A stretch of 11,056 bases of DNA from Opitutaceae bacterium (GTDB taxonomy: Bacteria > Verrucomicrobiota > Verrucomicrobiia > Opitutales > Opitutaceae). This document shows, piece after piece, positions 1 to 6,991 of this stretch. The position numbers and the translations under genes are program-made. Within the stretch, counting starts at the first letter, position 1, and each line of letters opens with the position of its first letter. The notes below the pieces were generated by a model. The model saw nothing but the letters and a program-made list of their open reading frames with translations. It was not told the DNA's origin and made no database searches. Where the stretch lies: positions 1 through 11,056 of the forward strand of contig SXZN01000079.1 in assembly GCA_005787865.1 (NCBI GenBank), read 5' to 3'.

Positions 1-1491
1 AGACCAAAGTAGAATATCGGGTCTTAGGCCAAAGGCGGTGGCAGCCGCTGGTGGAGGTAGATCGAGTCGGGAGTCGAACAGCACCATATCATACGCGGAG
101 AGATTCTGCGGTGGCGTGGTGAAATACCCCACCGTAGCGCGGTGACGTAGATACCAAGGAAGCGGCCAAGCATGATCAGGGCTGATCACGGCAATTTTTT
201 TATCGAGTGCTTGAGTCTCTAAGGTGGTCACCAGTCTGGCCAGATCGGGCGACGTGGATTGGTAGAGGTAGGGGTTGCGACTGTCATTGGCGTAACGTCC
301 CAACGCCGGGCCTGCGCGCCAAGCGCCCGCGAGCACCAGAGCTAAGCCGAAAAAAGCAGGGGTGAAGCGGCCAATTTTTTCGGGCAGCCAACGGGCAGAA
401 TGAGCCGCGCCGAGCCCAGCCAAGAGCGCGAGACCAGCGTAAGGTGTCAGCAAGAGCCACGGAGTTTTATACGGGATTACGCTATAGACCAGCAGCAGCG
501 TGGCGGTGAACGCCGCCAAGGCGCGATGGGTAGGGCTGGCCTGAGGAGAAAAAGCGAGAATCGCGCCGCCGAGGGCGCCCAAGAGCAACAGCGGTTCGCC
601 CCAGTGGATACCGCCCTGCGTGTGGGGCCACAGGATCGCGCCGTAATAGAACCAGGGTTGGTCATGAGGACCACCTGAGGCGCGCTCGGCATAATTAAAA
701 TAAGCGCGAAGCCCATCCGCGAGACCAGCGGGGTGGGTGAAAAATGCTGAGTAAAAAATGACATAAACCACGCTGGCGGCCAGCAAGGCAATCAGCAGTC
801 GGGGGACCAGACGCCTGATTTCACGCCACGGTCGAACGATGAGCAGGGCGCCGCCAAGTGCGGCGAAATGCAGGACCGAGGTTTCTTTTGTGGCCTGCAT
901 CAGCCCGGCGATTATGCCGACGTTCAAGCCGGTGGTGAGGGTGGGGCGATCGATGAAGCGCAGGGTCGCAAAAAATAAGGCCCAAGTGAAAAAGCTGAAC
1001 CAAGCTTCTTGGACAAAATAAGTATCATAGATCACCGCCAAAGGTGCGATCGCGAGCAGGGTGGTTCCGATCAAGGTGGCGGTGCGCCCGAGGCGAGGGG
1101 CGGCGCAGAGCAGCAAACCAAGCGTGCCTAATCCGGCGAGTAGCGTCACCGTGCGGAACTTAGCCACCGTAAGCGTAGCCGGTGTCTGCCCAGAGATTTT
1201 TGCTAAGCCCGCTGCGGCGTAGTACAGAAAGGGCCCATGTTTATCGCCGGGGTCGTAGGTGTAGCCATCGCCGCGTACGAGTTGCCACGTTTGATAAGCT
1301 TGCACCGCTTCATCGGCGTGCAGAAGACGTCGATCGATTTGCGCAAAACGTAATAAGGCCGCGCCGGCGAGGAGAAGACCGGCGAGCAAGACGAACAACC
1401 GGCGGCTATGCGCGGGGTCGGCCAAAGACTTCGACCTCGATGTAGTGGTTGAGCTCGTTGGCGGTATTACCCGCGCTATAGAGGCGAACAT
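1..1491 (-). CDS. Agl23-like (TIGR03663-type) polytopic membrane glycosyltransferase-like protein, C-terminus cut by window edge
   Basis: I translated this reading frame by hand; it stays open to position 1, giving 497 codons without a stop. It encodes an integral membrane protein of the dolichyl-phosphate-mannose mannosyltransferase (GT-C/GT39) type. A hydrophobic segment lies near residues 31-48, followed by a loop with HADE (58-61), the acidic motif expected in the first large loop of GT-C enzymes. Further membrane spans follow, with QEAW (161-164), KETS (202-205) and the family-typical PYKTPW (340-345). A soluble C-terminal part carries NPYLY (406-410) and SPDHAWPLPWYLR (437-449). This pattern recalls the flippase-associated Agl23 family. 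Predicted role: transfer of a lipid-linked sugar on the outer face of the inner membrane; donor and acceptor are unknown. The start is uncertain. ATG at 1491 overlaps the upstream gene by 86 bp; TTG at 1425, preceded by GAGG, overlaps by only 20 bp. The family is fairly sure, the exact function is not. Confidence 0.82.
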   Translation of the reverse strand, partial: MFASIARVIPPTSSTTTSRSKSLADPAHSRRLFVLLAGLLLAGAALLRFAQIDRRLLHADEAVQAYQTWQLVRGDGYTYDPGDKHGPFLYYAAAGLAKISGQTPATLTVAKFRTVTLLAGLGTLGLLLCAAPRLGRTATLIGTTLLAIAPLAVIYDTYFVQEAWFSFFTWALFFATLRFIDRPTLTTGLNVGIIAGLMQATKETSVLHFAALGGALLIVRPWREIRRLVPRLLIALLAASVVYVIFYSAFFTHPAGLADGLRAYFNYAERASGGPHDQPWFYYGAILWPHTQGGIHWGEPLLLLGALGGAILAFSPQASPTHRALAAFTATLLLVYSVIPYKTPWLLLTPYAGLALLAGLGAAHSARWLPEKIGRFTPAFFGLALVLAGAWRAGPALGRYANDSRNPYLYQSTSPDLARLVTTLETQALDKKIAVISPDHAWPLPWYLRHRATVGYFTTPPQNLSAYDMVLFDSRLDLPPPAAATAFGLRPDILLWS

Positions 1492-2062
1492 AGCGAGCGA
1501 CCGCTTTGTTGGCGGGAATGAGTCGGCCCGTATTTTTGTCTAAATAAGCCGGCGAGGTCCCTACGCCGAAGCCGGCGTGGTTTTTATCATCATTATTAAA
1601 CAGCGTGCGGACGTTCTGTTTAAAAGTGGGGTCATCAGAAACTTGGACAATGACCTCGAGGTAGGCGCGAGATTGGGCGTGGTAGTGCCAGACGGCGATG
1701 GCGTAAAGTTCCGCCGAAATTCCGAGATCGATCTGCACCCATTGGCGGCCGCGATCAAGTTCCACGAAATAGCCTTCTTCGGATTCTTTATCGCCGTCGG
1801 TAACGAGGGAAAGATCACCGATAACGGGGGCTGGGTCAGAGGAGGTGACGCTTTTGCCTTTCGCCAAATTAATGACGTCAGCCGGGACGAAAATGGGGGC
1901 TGGTCGAATGCTGGGCGATTCTAAGTTAGTGAGCTTGTTGGGGACAGGCGTCCCGGTGAGAATCGGCGGGGGGAAGGTTAGCTTGAGCGGAGTCAGGGCT
2001 TCTTCCGCGCGAGCGGCGCAAGGGGCTAGACTGAGCAGAGCAAGCGCGAGAATTTTATTCAT
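1406..2062 (-). CDS. Secreted discoidin (F5/8 type C)-like carbohydrate-binding protein
   Basis: This encodes a 218-residue protein starting at the ATG at 2062. The signal peptide is clear: MNK, then a hydrophobic run (residues 4-14) and an AARA cleavage site near residue 19. After a proline-rich linker (about 22-62), residues 63-215 look like a galactose-binding/discoidin domain. Features supporting this are NLAKGKSVTSSD (65-76), LVTDGD (86-91), WVQIDLG (108-114), YAIAVWHYH (120-128), VQVSDD (139-144) and ARYVRLYSAG (189-198). Such domains bind sugars or cell-surface polymers without catalysis. The open frame reaches back to 2173, but that would put it deep inside the upstream oxidoreductase gene and hide the signal peptide, so 2062 is preferred. 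The start lies 7 bp after the stop of oxidoreductase C, which suggests co-transcription. The 3' end overlaps the membrane glycosyltransferase gene. Its ligand is unknown; a role in holding a glycan near the other exported enzymes is inference. Confidence 0.83.
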   Translation of the reverse strand: MNKILALALLSLAPCAARAEEALTPLKLTFPPPILTGTPVPNKLTNLESPSIRPAPIFVPADVINLAKGKSVTSSDPAPVIGDLSLVTDGDKESEEGYFVELDRGRQWVQIDLGISAELYAIAVWHYHAQSRAYLEVIVQVSDDPTFKQNVRTLFNNDDKNHAGFGVGTSPAYLDKNTGRLIPANKAVARYVRLYSAGNTANELNHYIEVEVFGRPRA

Positions 2063-2069
2063 ACAAAAA

Positions 2070-3416
2070 TTAAACAATAAAGTCAGAGGGTTTATAATCG
2101 TAGGCCGAACGGGCGGCGACGGCTGGATTAACTTGGAAGATGGCGGCTTCGCTGGTGAAGGCGTGGGCGGCATCGCACGTCAGCGTGGCTTGTCCGCGAA
2201 TGGCCGCAAAGAAATTTTCGAGGTGGGGCTGATGCAGCGGTTTGTCGAGGACGATGGGTAATTCGTAGGCTACAAGTGGGGCGGTTTCGCGGACATCGAC
2301 TTTGCCCGCAGTTGGGGCGGCCGCGACGTAGGCGCTTTTTTTAATGTAATTAAGTTCCACCCATTTCTCCCAATCAGGGGCGCGATCTTCGCGGTAGACT
2401 TTGGTGAGGGCGGGATTTTCGGAAATCTTTACGGAGCCTTCATCACCCATAAATTGCTCGAAATATCCGCCGCCCGCGCTGGTCGTGGTGAGGACTTGAT
2501 AGAAGGCGCGCGCTTTGCCTTCCGGCGTAGTGTATTCAAAAATTGCCATGACGTTGTCGTACCATTCCCGACCCTTGTAATAATCAGCGCCCCCCGAGGC
2601 GATCACGCTGGTGGGGTTGCTTTGGAAAAACCAATTAAAGATATCGATTTGGTGCGCTCCGAGGTCAGAAATTGGCCCGCCCGACAGATCGCGGTACCAG
2701 CGCCAGTTACGGAATTGGTGCATGTCCTTGAAGCCATATTTTTTTAAGACGTCTGCAGGAATTTCCGCATTTTTCGGCCAACCAGCATCTGGGGTGACGG
2801 CGCGATTCCATTGCGCGTTGGCGTTGGTGAGGCGGCCGGGCAGGCGGGCTTTTTTGATGATGTTATCTAAGGCGTGGCGGTAGCGTGGATTGCTGCGGCG
2901 TTGATGACCGATTTGGCACAATTTGCCCGACTCGCGCATGGTCCGCACGATCGAGCGAGCACCTTCGATCGTATTGGACATCATCTTTTCGCAATAAACA
3001 TGCAGGCCGGCCTTCAGGCAGAGATTCGTGTGCGGCGCATGCCAGAAATCAGGAGTCGCGATGATAACCGCATCGAGTCCTTTTTCCTTCGCTAGCATGT
3101 CTTCAATATCAGCGTAGGCGGTGACCTTAAAGCCGGCTTTGCCCAGACGATTTTGTCCGTAAGTGCGGCTGAAGGACCAGATATCGCAGACGGCGCGGAA
3201 ATTTAGACCGGGAATGCCCAGCATGGCATCGAGTAAAATTCGACCCTGCACGCCGAGGCCGACAATGGCGACTTGCAAGGCGTCAGCGCGGGGGGTTTGT
3301 GCGCGCAGAAATGCGGGAGCCCCGAGAAGAATACCGCCACCGACCAGCAGGCTGGTCCGCATAAATTCGCGACGATCAACGCCAGGGGTGGGGGCAGAGG
3401 CAAGAGGGAGGGTCAT
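2070..3416 (-). CDS. Tat-exported Gfo/Idh/MocA family oxidoreductase (copy C)
   Basis: This encodes 448 residues from the ATG at 3416. A twin-arginine signal, DRREFM (14-19), precedes a hydrophobic stretch (21-36) and a likely cleavage after FLRAQ (36-40), so the enzyme is probably folded with its cofactor and exported. The Rossmann domain shows VAIVGLGVQG (49-58) with an intact GxGxxG, then DAVIIATPD (115-123). The usual EKP motif is EKM (143-145): the lysine is kept and the proline is lost. The C-terminal substrate domain carries GPISDLGAHQIDIFNW (247-262), where Gfo enzymes supply active-site histidine and aspartate. Predicted reaction: nicotinamide-dependent oxidation or reduction of a sugar hydroxyl/keto group in the periplasm; the substrate is not deducible. 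It sits 8 bp after the DoxX stop and 7 bp before the discoidin gene. The longer start at 3509 would overlap the DoxX gene by 85 bp and bury the Tat signal. It is clearly more divergent than copies A and B. Confidence 0.9.
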   Translation of the reverse strand: MTLPLASAPTPGVDRREFMRTSLLVGGGILLGAPAFLRAQTPRADALQVAIVGLGVQGRILLDAMLGIPGLNFRAVCDIWSFSRTYGQNRLGKAGFKVTAYADIEDMLAKEKGLDAVIIATPDFWHAPHTNLCLKAGLHVYCEKMMSNTIEGARSIVRTMRESGKLCQIGHQRRSNPRYRHALDNIIKKARLPGRLTNANAQWNRAVTPDAGWPKNAEIPADVLKKYGFKDMHQFRNWRWYRDLSGGPISDLGAHQIDIFNWFFQSNPTSVIASGGADYYKGREWYDNVMAIFEYTTPEGKARAFYQVLTTTSAGGGYFEQFMGDEGSVKISENPALTKVYREDRAPDWEKWVELNYIKKSAYVAAAPTAGKVDVRETAPLVAYELPIVLDKPLHQPHLENFFAAIRGQATLTCDAAHAFTSEAAIFQVNPAVAARSAYDYKPSDFIV

Positions 3417-3424
3417 GGGAGATT

Positions 3425-3958
3425 TTACCAGCGCTTGGTCAGGGTGAAGCAATTGTGACTGGCGAGCCCGAGGGCGGCGACGACGAGCAGAAGATGAATG
3501 GCGAGCCACGCGACGCCCGCGCTTTCGTTAATCAAAATCAAGCCGAAGGAAAGGCTGAGATAAATCAAGCCGTGCACCAACAGCGAAGTGCGCGTGGCGA
3601 TGCCCAGTAGCAATAAGACCCCGGCAATGATCAGCGCATAGCCGAGGGTCGCGCCGTACGGCTTAAGTAAAAAAGCCGGCAGCAGAGGTTCAGCGGCAAA
3701 CTTTGCTTGGAGCGCGGTCGGGATGCCTTGGTAATATTTCAAGGCGTAGACCTTGTGATCTACCGCGACCATCGCCCCGTTGATGTCGGGTTGGCCAAAT
3801 TCATCGAGCAATGGTTTTTGTTCAGAAACCTTGCCGGCAAATTTCTCCAAGCCCGTGATAATCGCGCGCAGACCAAGCCAGAGGCGGAGCAGGATAAAAG
3901 CGCAGCTGGAGGCGTAAGCTTCGAGGCCGCAGTTAGATTTTTGAGGGCTAGATGGCAT
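3425..3958 (-). CDS. DoxX-family membrane protein
   Basis: This encodes 177 residues from the ATG at 3958. The arrangement is that of DoxX-like proteins: a first membrane segment (about 19-37) ending in ITGLEKFAGK (34-43), a soluble insert (44-100), then three closely spaced membrane segments (about 103-121, 125-143, 149-167) and a short basic tail ending KRW. DoxX/DoxD relatives include subunits of thiosulfate:quinone oxidoreductase, but many family members have no assigned role, and no cofactor ligand is evident here. The gene lies between two exported oxidoreductase genes, starting 5 bp after one stop and ending 8 bp before the next start. It may therefore serve the same envelope process, perhaps electron transfer to the quinone pool; that is inference. 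A GTG at 3982 is an alternative start overlapping the upstream gene by 19 bp; the ATG is preferred for its spacing. Confidence 0.8.
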   Translation of the reverse strand: MPSSPQKSNCGLEAYASSCAFILLRLWLGLRAIITGLEKFAGKVSEQKPLLDEFGQPDINGAMVAVDHKVYALKYYQGIPTALQAKFAAEPLLPAFLLKPYGATLGYALIIAGVLLLLGIATRTSLLVHGLIYLSLSFGLILINESAGVAWLAIHLLLVVAALGLASHNCFTLTKRW

Positions 3959-3963
3959 AGCTT

Positions 3964-5361
3964 TTAAACAGGAATGATCCACTCGGGGGCGAGATTAGGT
4001 TTGAGCAAAGCATCGACGGCGGGGACGTCGAGGGCAGACATTTTTTCGCGATTCCAGATGATTGGCTGGCCGGTGCGTTGGGCTAACGTGCCGAGAAGCA
4101 CGGCCTCGGTGAGCGGCGCGCTGTAATCAAAATCAGCGCCGGCTTTACCACCCTCGCGAATCGCCCGGAACCAGTCGTCGAAATGGCTGCCTTTAAGTCG
4201 CGGGATGGTGGCGGGAGGCAGGTGGGTATAAAATTCCTTCTCCAGTTCAAGCGGAAAAATCTGGGGTCGACTGCTGGCACGCATGTCAGGCACCAAAATA
4301 GTTCCGCGGGTGCCAACGAAGGCGATGACGTTGGTTTCTTTTGCGATCAAGGCCGCCGGCAAGTGAGGAACGGCAGTAGGTTTATTTAGGACGTCTCCCT
4401 TGTAGCCATTGCACCAATGCAGTTTTACCGCTGGGCGCGAGCCGCGGGCGGGATATTCGTAGAGCGTGTCGGAACAGCGCGGCACGGTTGGCCCGCCGCG
4501 GTGGGGGGAATTGTCAGTGACGCGGGTCGGGAAGCCGACGCCGAGCACGGTTTCGACGACGTCCATCATGTGGACAGCGATATCGCCGATCGCACCGGAG
4601 CCAAAGTCCCACCACGAGCGCCAAGCTTGGGGCACGTAGCGAGAGGTATAAGGCCGCGGGCGGCGGCCACTGAGCCATACTTCCCACGGATATCCCGCCG
4701 GCATAGGCTCGGCGGGGGCGTCAGTTTGCAGGCCCGACCAGCGCTGCAGATTAAGTCGATCGGTCCAAAGATACACTTCGCTGATTTCGCCGACAGCCCC
4801 GGCATCGATCCATTCTTTAAGCACGCGCAAGCCGGTCAAGCTATGGCCTTGGATCCCCATTTGGGTTACGACCCGAGATTTTTTCGCCATAGCATGAAGC
4901 TGGCGAGTTTCCCAAATGGTCGGGGCGAGAGGTTTTTCGATATAGACATGCTTGCCGAGCTGCATGGCCACCATGCCGGTCGTATAATGGGCATGGTCGG
5001 GGGTACTGATGATCACGGCGTCGATCTCACGGCCGAGTCGATCAAACATGGCGCGAAAATCTTTAAATTGGGGGACGTTCGGGAATTGCTTGTAGGCATC
5101 GACGGCGCGGTTCGGATCGACGTCGCAAAAAGCCACATAATTATTGGCGGACAAGCTGAGCGCTGGTTCGCGGCCTTTGCCGCCGACGCCAACGAAAGCG
5201 AGATTGATGCGGCTATTGGCGGAAGGGCCGCCGTCACGCGCCCGCACGATGGCTGGAAAAGCCCAAGCGCTGGCGGCGCCCAAGGCGAGGCGGCGCAGAG
5301 CCTCGCGGCGAGAGATTGAGGCGGGGCGGGCGCTGGTAATTTGGCGGTGATGGTGGGGCAT
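3964..5361 (-). CDS. Tat-exported Gfo/Idh/MocA family oxidoreductase (copy B)
   Basis: This encodes 465 residues from the ATG at 5361. The Tat signal SRREALRRL (17-25) is followed by an alanine-rich hydrophobic core and a probable cleavage near AIVRARDG (37-44). The Rossmann fold shows INLAFVGVGGKG (52-63) with a normal GxGxxG, CDVD (79-82) and DAVIISTPDHAH (114-125). The canonical catalytic motif EKP is present (142-144). Further on are QMGIQGH (167-173), LKEWIDAGAVGE (181-192) and GAIGDIAVHMMD (256-267), typical of the large exported planctomycete/verrucomicrobial subfamily with the 'bacterial-type' C-terminal domain. It probably carries a tightly bound NAD(P), as in Zymomonas glucose-fructose oxidoreductase, and acts on a sugar in the periplasm. 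It aligns almost column for column with copy A over the first 270 residues, indicating duplication. It follows an 89-bp gap containing dyad symmetries and is 5 bp upstream of the DoxX gene. Confidence 0.92.
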   Translation of the reverse strand: MPHHHRQITSARPASISRREALRRLALGAASAWAFPAIVRARDGGPSANSRINLAFVGVGGKGREPALSLSANNYVAFCDVDPNRAVDAYKQFPNVPQFKDFRAMFDRLGREIDAVIISTPDHAHYTTGMVAMQLGKHVYIEKPLAPTIWETRQLHAMAKKSRVVTQMGIQGHSLTGLRVLKEWIDAGAVGEISEVYLWTDRLNLQRWSGLQTDAPAEPMPAGYPWEVWLSGRRPRPYTSRYVPQAWRSWWDFGSGAIGDIAVHMMDVVETVLGVGFPTRVTDNSPHRGGPTVPRCSDTLYEYPARGSRPAVKLHWCNGYKGDVLNKPTAVPHLPAALIAKETNVIAFVGTRGTILVPDMRASSRPQIFPLELEKEFYTHLPPATIPRLKGSHFDDWFRAIREGGKAGADFDYSAPLTEAVLLGTLAQRTGQPIIWNREKMSALDVPAVDALLKPNLAPEWIIPV

Positions 5362-5369
5362 GATGAGAA

Positions 5370-5395
5370 GGGTAAAGATGAACGTTCTTCTACCC
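5370..5395 (-). promoter_or_regulatory. Imperfect inverted repeat directly before the copy B start codon
   Basis: Outer arms GGGTA (5370-5374) and TACCC (5391-5395) flank an 8-bp palindrome GAACGTTC (5380-5387) whose centre is offset by 1 bp. It ends 8 bp before the ATG at 5361, in the space where a ribosome-binding site would sit; no Shine-Dalgarno motif is visible there. It could be an operator or a leader hairpin affecting translation of copy B. Short palindromes are common by chance, so confidence is low. Confidence 0.25.
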
Positions 5396-5409
5396 AGAGC
5401 TACAACCTC

Positions 5410-5420
5410 CCTAGGCTAGG
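5410..5420. promoter_or_regulatory. Perfect 11-bp dyad between the TIM/DUF1080 gene and copy B
   Basis: CCTAG (5410-5414) and CTAGG (5416-5420) are perfect inverted arms around one central base. A further AGCGCT palindrome lies at 5425-5430. The loop is too small for an RNA hairpin, so if real this would be a protein-binding site inside the 89-bp gap between two genes of the cluster. No recognisable promoter boxes were found next to it. Confidence 0.2.
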
Positions 5421-5450
5421 AGCAAGCGCTCAGCAGAGAAGGGGATAAAA

Positions 5451-6968
5451 TCAGAGGCGCTCGATGAATAAATTGCGAAATTCAACTTGGCCGCCGTGAT
5501 CTTGCAGTCCGACGCGACCGGCGCGGGCCATATCTTTATACGCCGTTTTAAATTTGTTGGCGGTGCCGTCGGGGTTGAAGCCGGCGGTGGTCCACTCGTC
5601 GAGGTTCACTTTATTAACCACTTCGGCGTTGAGCATGACGCGGAGCGATTTGCCTTTAGCGGTAATCACGTAGCGATTCCATTCGCCGGGCACAATGGGC
5701 ACCACGCGAGCGGGGGCCGCGACATCGTAGACGGCTCCGACCAAGTGGACGGGTTTAACTTCATCGCCTTGCAGGATTTGAACTTCGATTGAATTGTGCA
5801 GCCATTGCACGATGTCAGTGGTGCGAATAAAGACGCCGCTGTTCGATTTTTTCTGTGCCCGGAATTCAAGCGTCAGAATAAAATCGCCGTAGCTTTCTTT
5901 CGTCCAGAGATCGCCATTGGCTTTGGCCTCAGCGGGGCGCGTGGGGGCGAGCACGCCCTCGGCGGTGAAGGCCCAAGCCCCCGTCCGCATATCGGCGTTG
6001 CTAAGATCCGCCGCAAACAGCGGTTGCGGCGCAGGCCAGCGGGCAGAATCGCGGCTGCGATCCGAGGCTAAGGCGGCGTGGACATCCAAATTATAGCCCG
6101 CTGGAGCGATCAAGCCGCGGGTGAGATCACTCGTCGAGACTGCGCCGGCCGAGCGGAAAAAAGTAACACAGCGTTCAACTTCGGCGAAGAGGGCGGGTGA
6201 GATATGTTCGTACTCAATGTAGGCGATGCCCTGAAAGCCTTGGCGGCGAAGCTCAGCTAATTGTCCGGCCACGTTGGAAGTGCCCGTGCCCCAAGGTAAA
6301 TCGCGGGAGCGTTTGCCGCGTTCAGCGATATCTTTAAAATGCAGCGAATGGATGCGGCCTGCGGCGAGTTGCAGCGCCGCGACGGGCTCGAGGCCAGTGC
6401 GGGCCCAGTGGCCGGTGTCAGCGCATAGGCCAAAGTGATCACCCAGTTTAGCAATCGCCGCGAGCGCGGTTTGCGGCTGAGCGTAAAATGAAGGGGTCGG
6501 GTGATTGTGGAGGGAGATTTTGAGCGAAGTTTTGGCCACGGTGGGCGCGATGGCTGTTAGCATCTCGGGCTTAGCTTCGGTCACGATTTCCTGCAGACCA
6601 GCCGCTTGGGCGAAGGCGAGGAGAACGGTCCACTCCGCCGCGTCTTTTGGGGTGATGACGCCGTAGCTGGTGATGGTGACCTCTTTGGCTTGGGCTTGAG
6701 CGAGAATTTCTTTCAACGCCGCTGCATCCATCGTGTGGTGGAATTTACCAGTCAGGCCGCCGCCCAAGGTTTGGCCGGGATAGGCCTGCAGATAGCGAAT
6801 GCCTAGCGTGCGCGCTTGGTCGAGGGTTTCGACCAGGGTAAGATTGCGGAACGTCCAAGCTTGCAGCCCGAGTTGCGGCTGACCGCTGGCTAAAGTCGGG
6901 GACAGCGATGAGCAGGAGCTCGCCAGCAAGCAACCGACGGCGAGGAGGAGAAGAGAAAAGCGTTTCAT
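5451..6968 (-). CDS. Lipoprotein fusing a TIM-barrel sugar isomerase/epimerase-like domain to a DUF1080 (3-keto-glycoside hydrolase/lyase) domain
   Basis: This encodes 505 residues from the ATG at 6968. The N-terminus is a signal peptide (KRF then a hydrophobic run) with two possible lipobox cysteines, AVGC (C13) and ASSC (C19), so the protein is probably lipid-anchored. Residues about 31-273 form an AP-endonuclease-2/xylose-isomerase-like barrel. Candidate metal or catalytic residues are E131, H154 and H156 (LHNHP), D184 and H187 (ADTGHW), H210 (HFKD) and E252. Residues about 316-505 are a DUF1080 jelly-roll domain: SNSGVFIRT (375-383), SIEVQI (393-398), GEWNRY (428-433) and the signature GRVGLQDHGGQVEFRNLFI (484-502). 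DUF1080 proteins are known to cleave 3-keto-glycosides; TIM-barrel relatives isomerise or hydrate keto-sugars. Having both in one chain beside exported Gfo/Idh/MocA enzymes suggests consecutive steps. It starts 23 bp after copy A. Substrate and the exact barrel reaction are unknown. Confidence 0.9.
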   Translation of the reverse strand: MKRFSLLLLAVGCLLASSCSSLSPTLASGQPQLGLQAWTFRNLTLVETLDQARTLGIRYLQAYPGQTLGGGLTGKFHHTMDAAALKEILAQAQAKEVTITSYGVITPKDAAEWTVLLAFAQAAGLQEIVTEAKPEMLTAIAPTVAKTSLKISLHNHPTPSFYAQPQTALAAIAKLGDHFGLCADTGHWARTGLEPVAALQLAAGRIHSLHFKDIAERGKRSRDLPWGTGTSNVAGQLAELRRQGFQGIAYIEYEHISPALFAEVERCVTFFRSAGAVSTSDLTRGLIAPAGYNLDVHAALASDRSRDSARWPAPQPLFAADLSNADMRTGAWAFTAEGVLAPTRPAEAKANGDLWTKESYGDFILTLEFRAQKKSNSGVFIRTTDIVQWLHNSIEVQILQGDEVKPVHLVGAVYDVAAPARVVPIVPGEWNRYVITAKGKSLRVMLNAEVVNKVNLDEWTTAGFNPDGTANKFKTAYKDMARAGRVGLQDHGGQVEFRNLFIERL

Positions 6969-6991
6969 ATTAAAGAAAGAGAGAATCGTTA

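Noticed and set aside
477..791. 104-codon minus-strand frame within the left-edge gene
   Set aside because: It is out of frame with the 497-codon membrane glycosyltransferase frame, which carries HADE, KETS and PYKTPW motifs and stays open to the edge.
1845..2261. 138-codon plus-strand frame
   Set aside because: It spans the junction of two well-supported minus-strand genes and its translation is a compositional shadow with no motif or signal peptide.
3417..3509. N-terminal extension of oxidoreductase copy C to 3509
   Set aside because: It would overlap the DoxX gene by 85 bp and place about 30 basic residues before the Tat signal; the ATG at 3416 gives a normal signal and an 8-bp junction.
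4417..5319. 300-codon open frame on the plus strand
   Set aside because: It lies entirely antisense to oxidoreductase copy B, whose protein shows clear family motifs; the translation has no recognisable domain and is rich in Arg, Gly and Ala, as expected from a GC-rich antisense frame.
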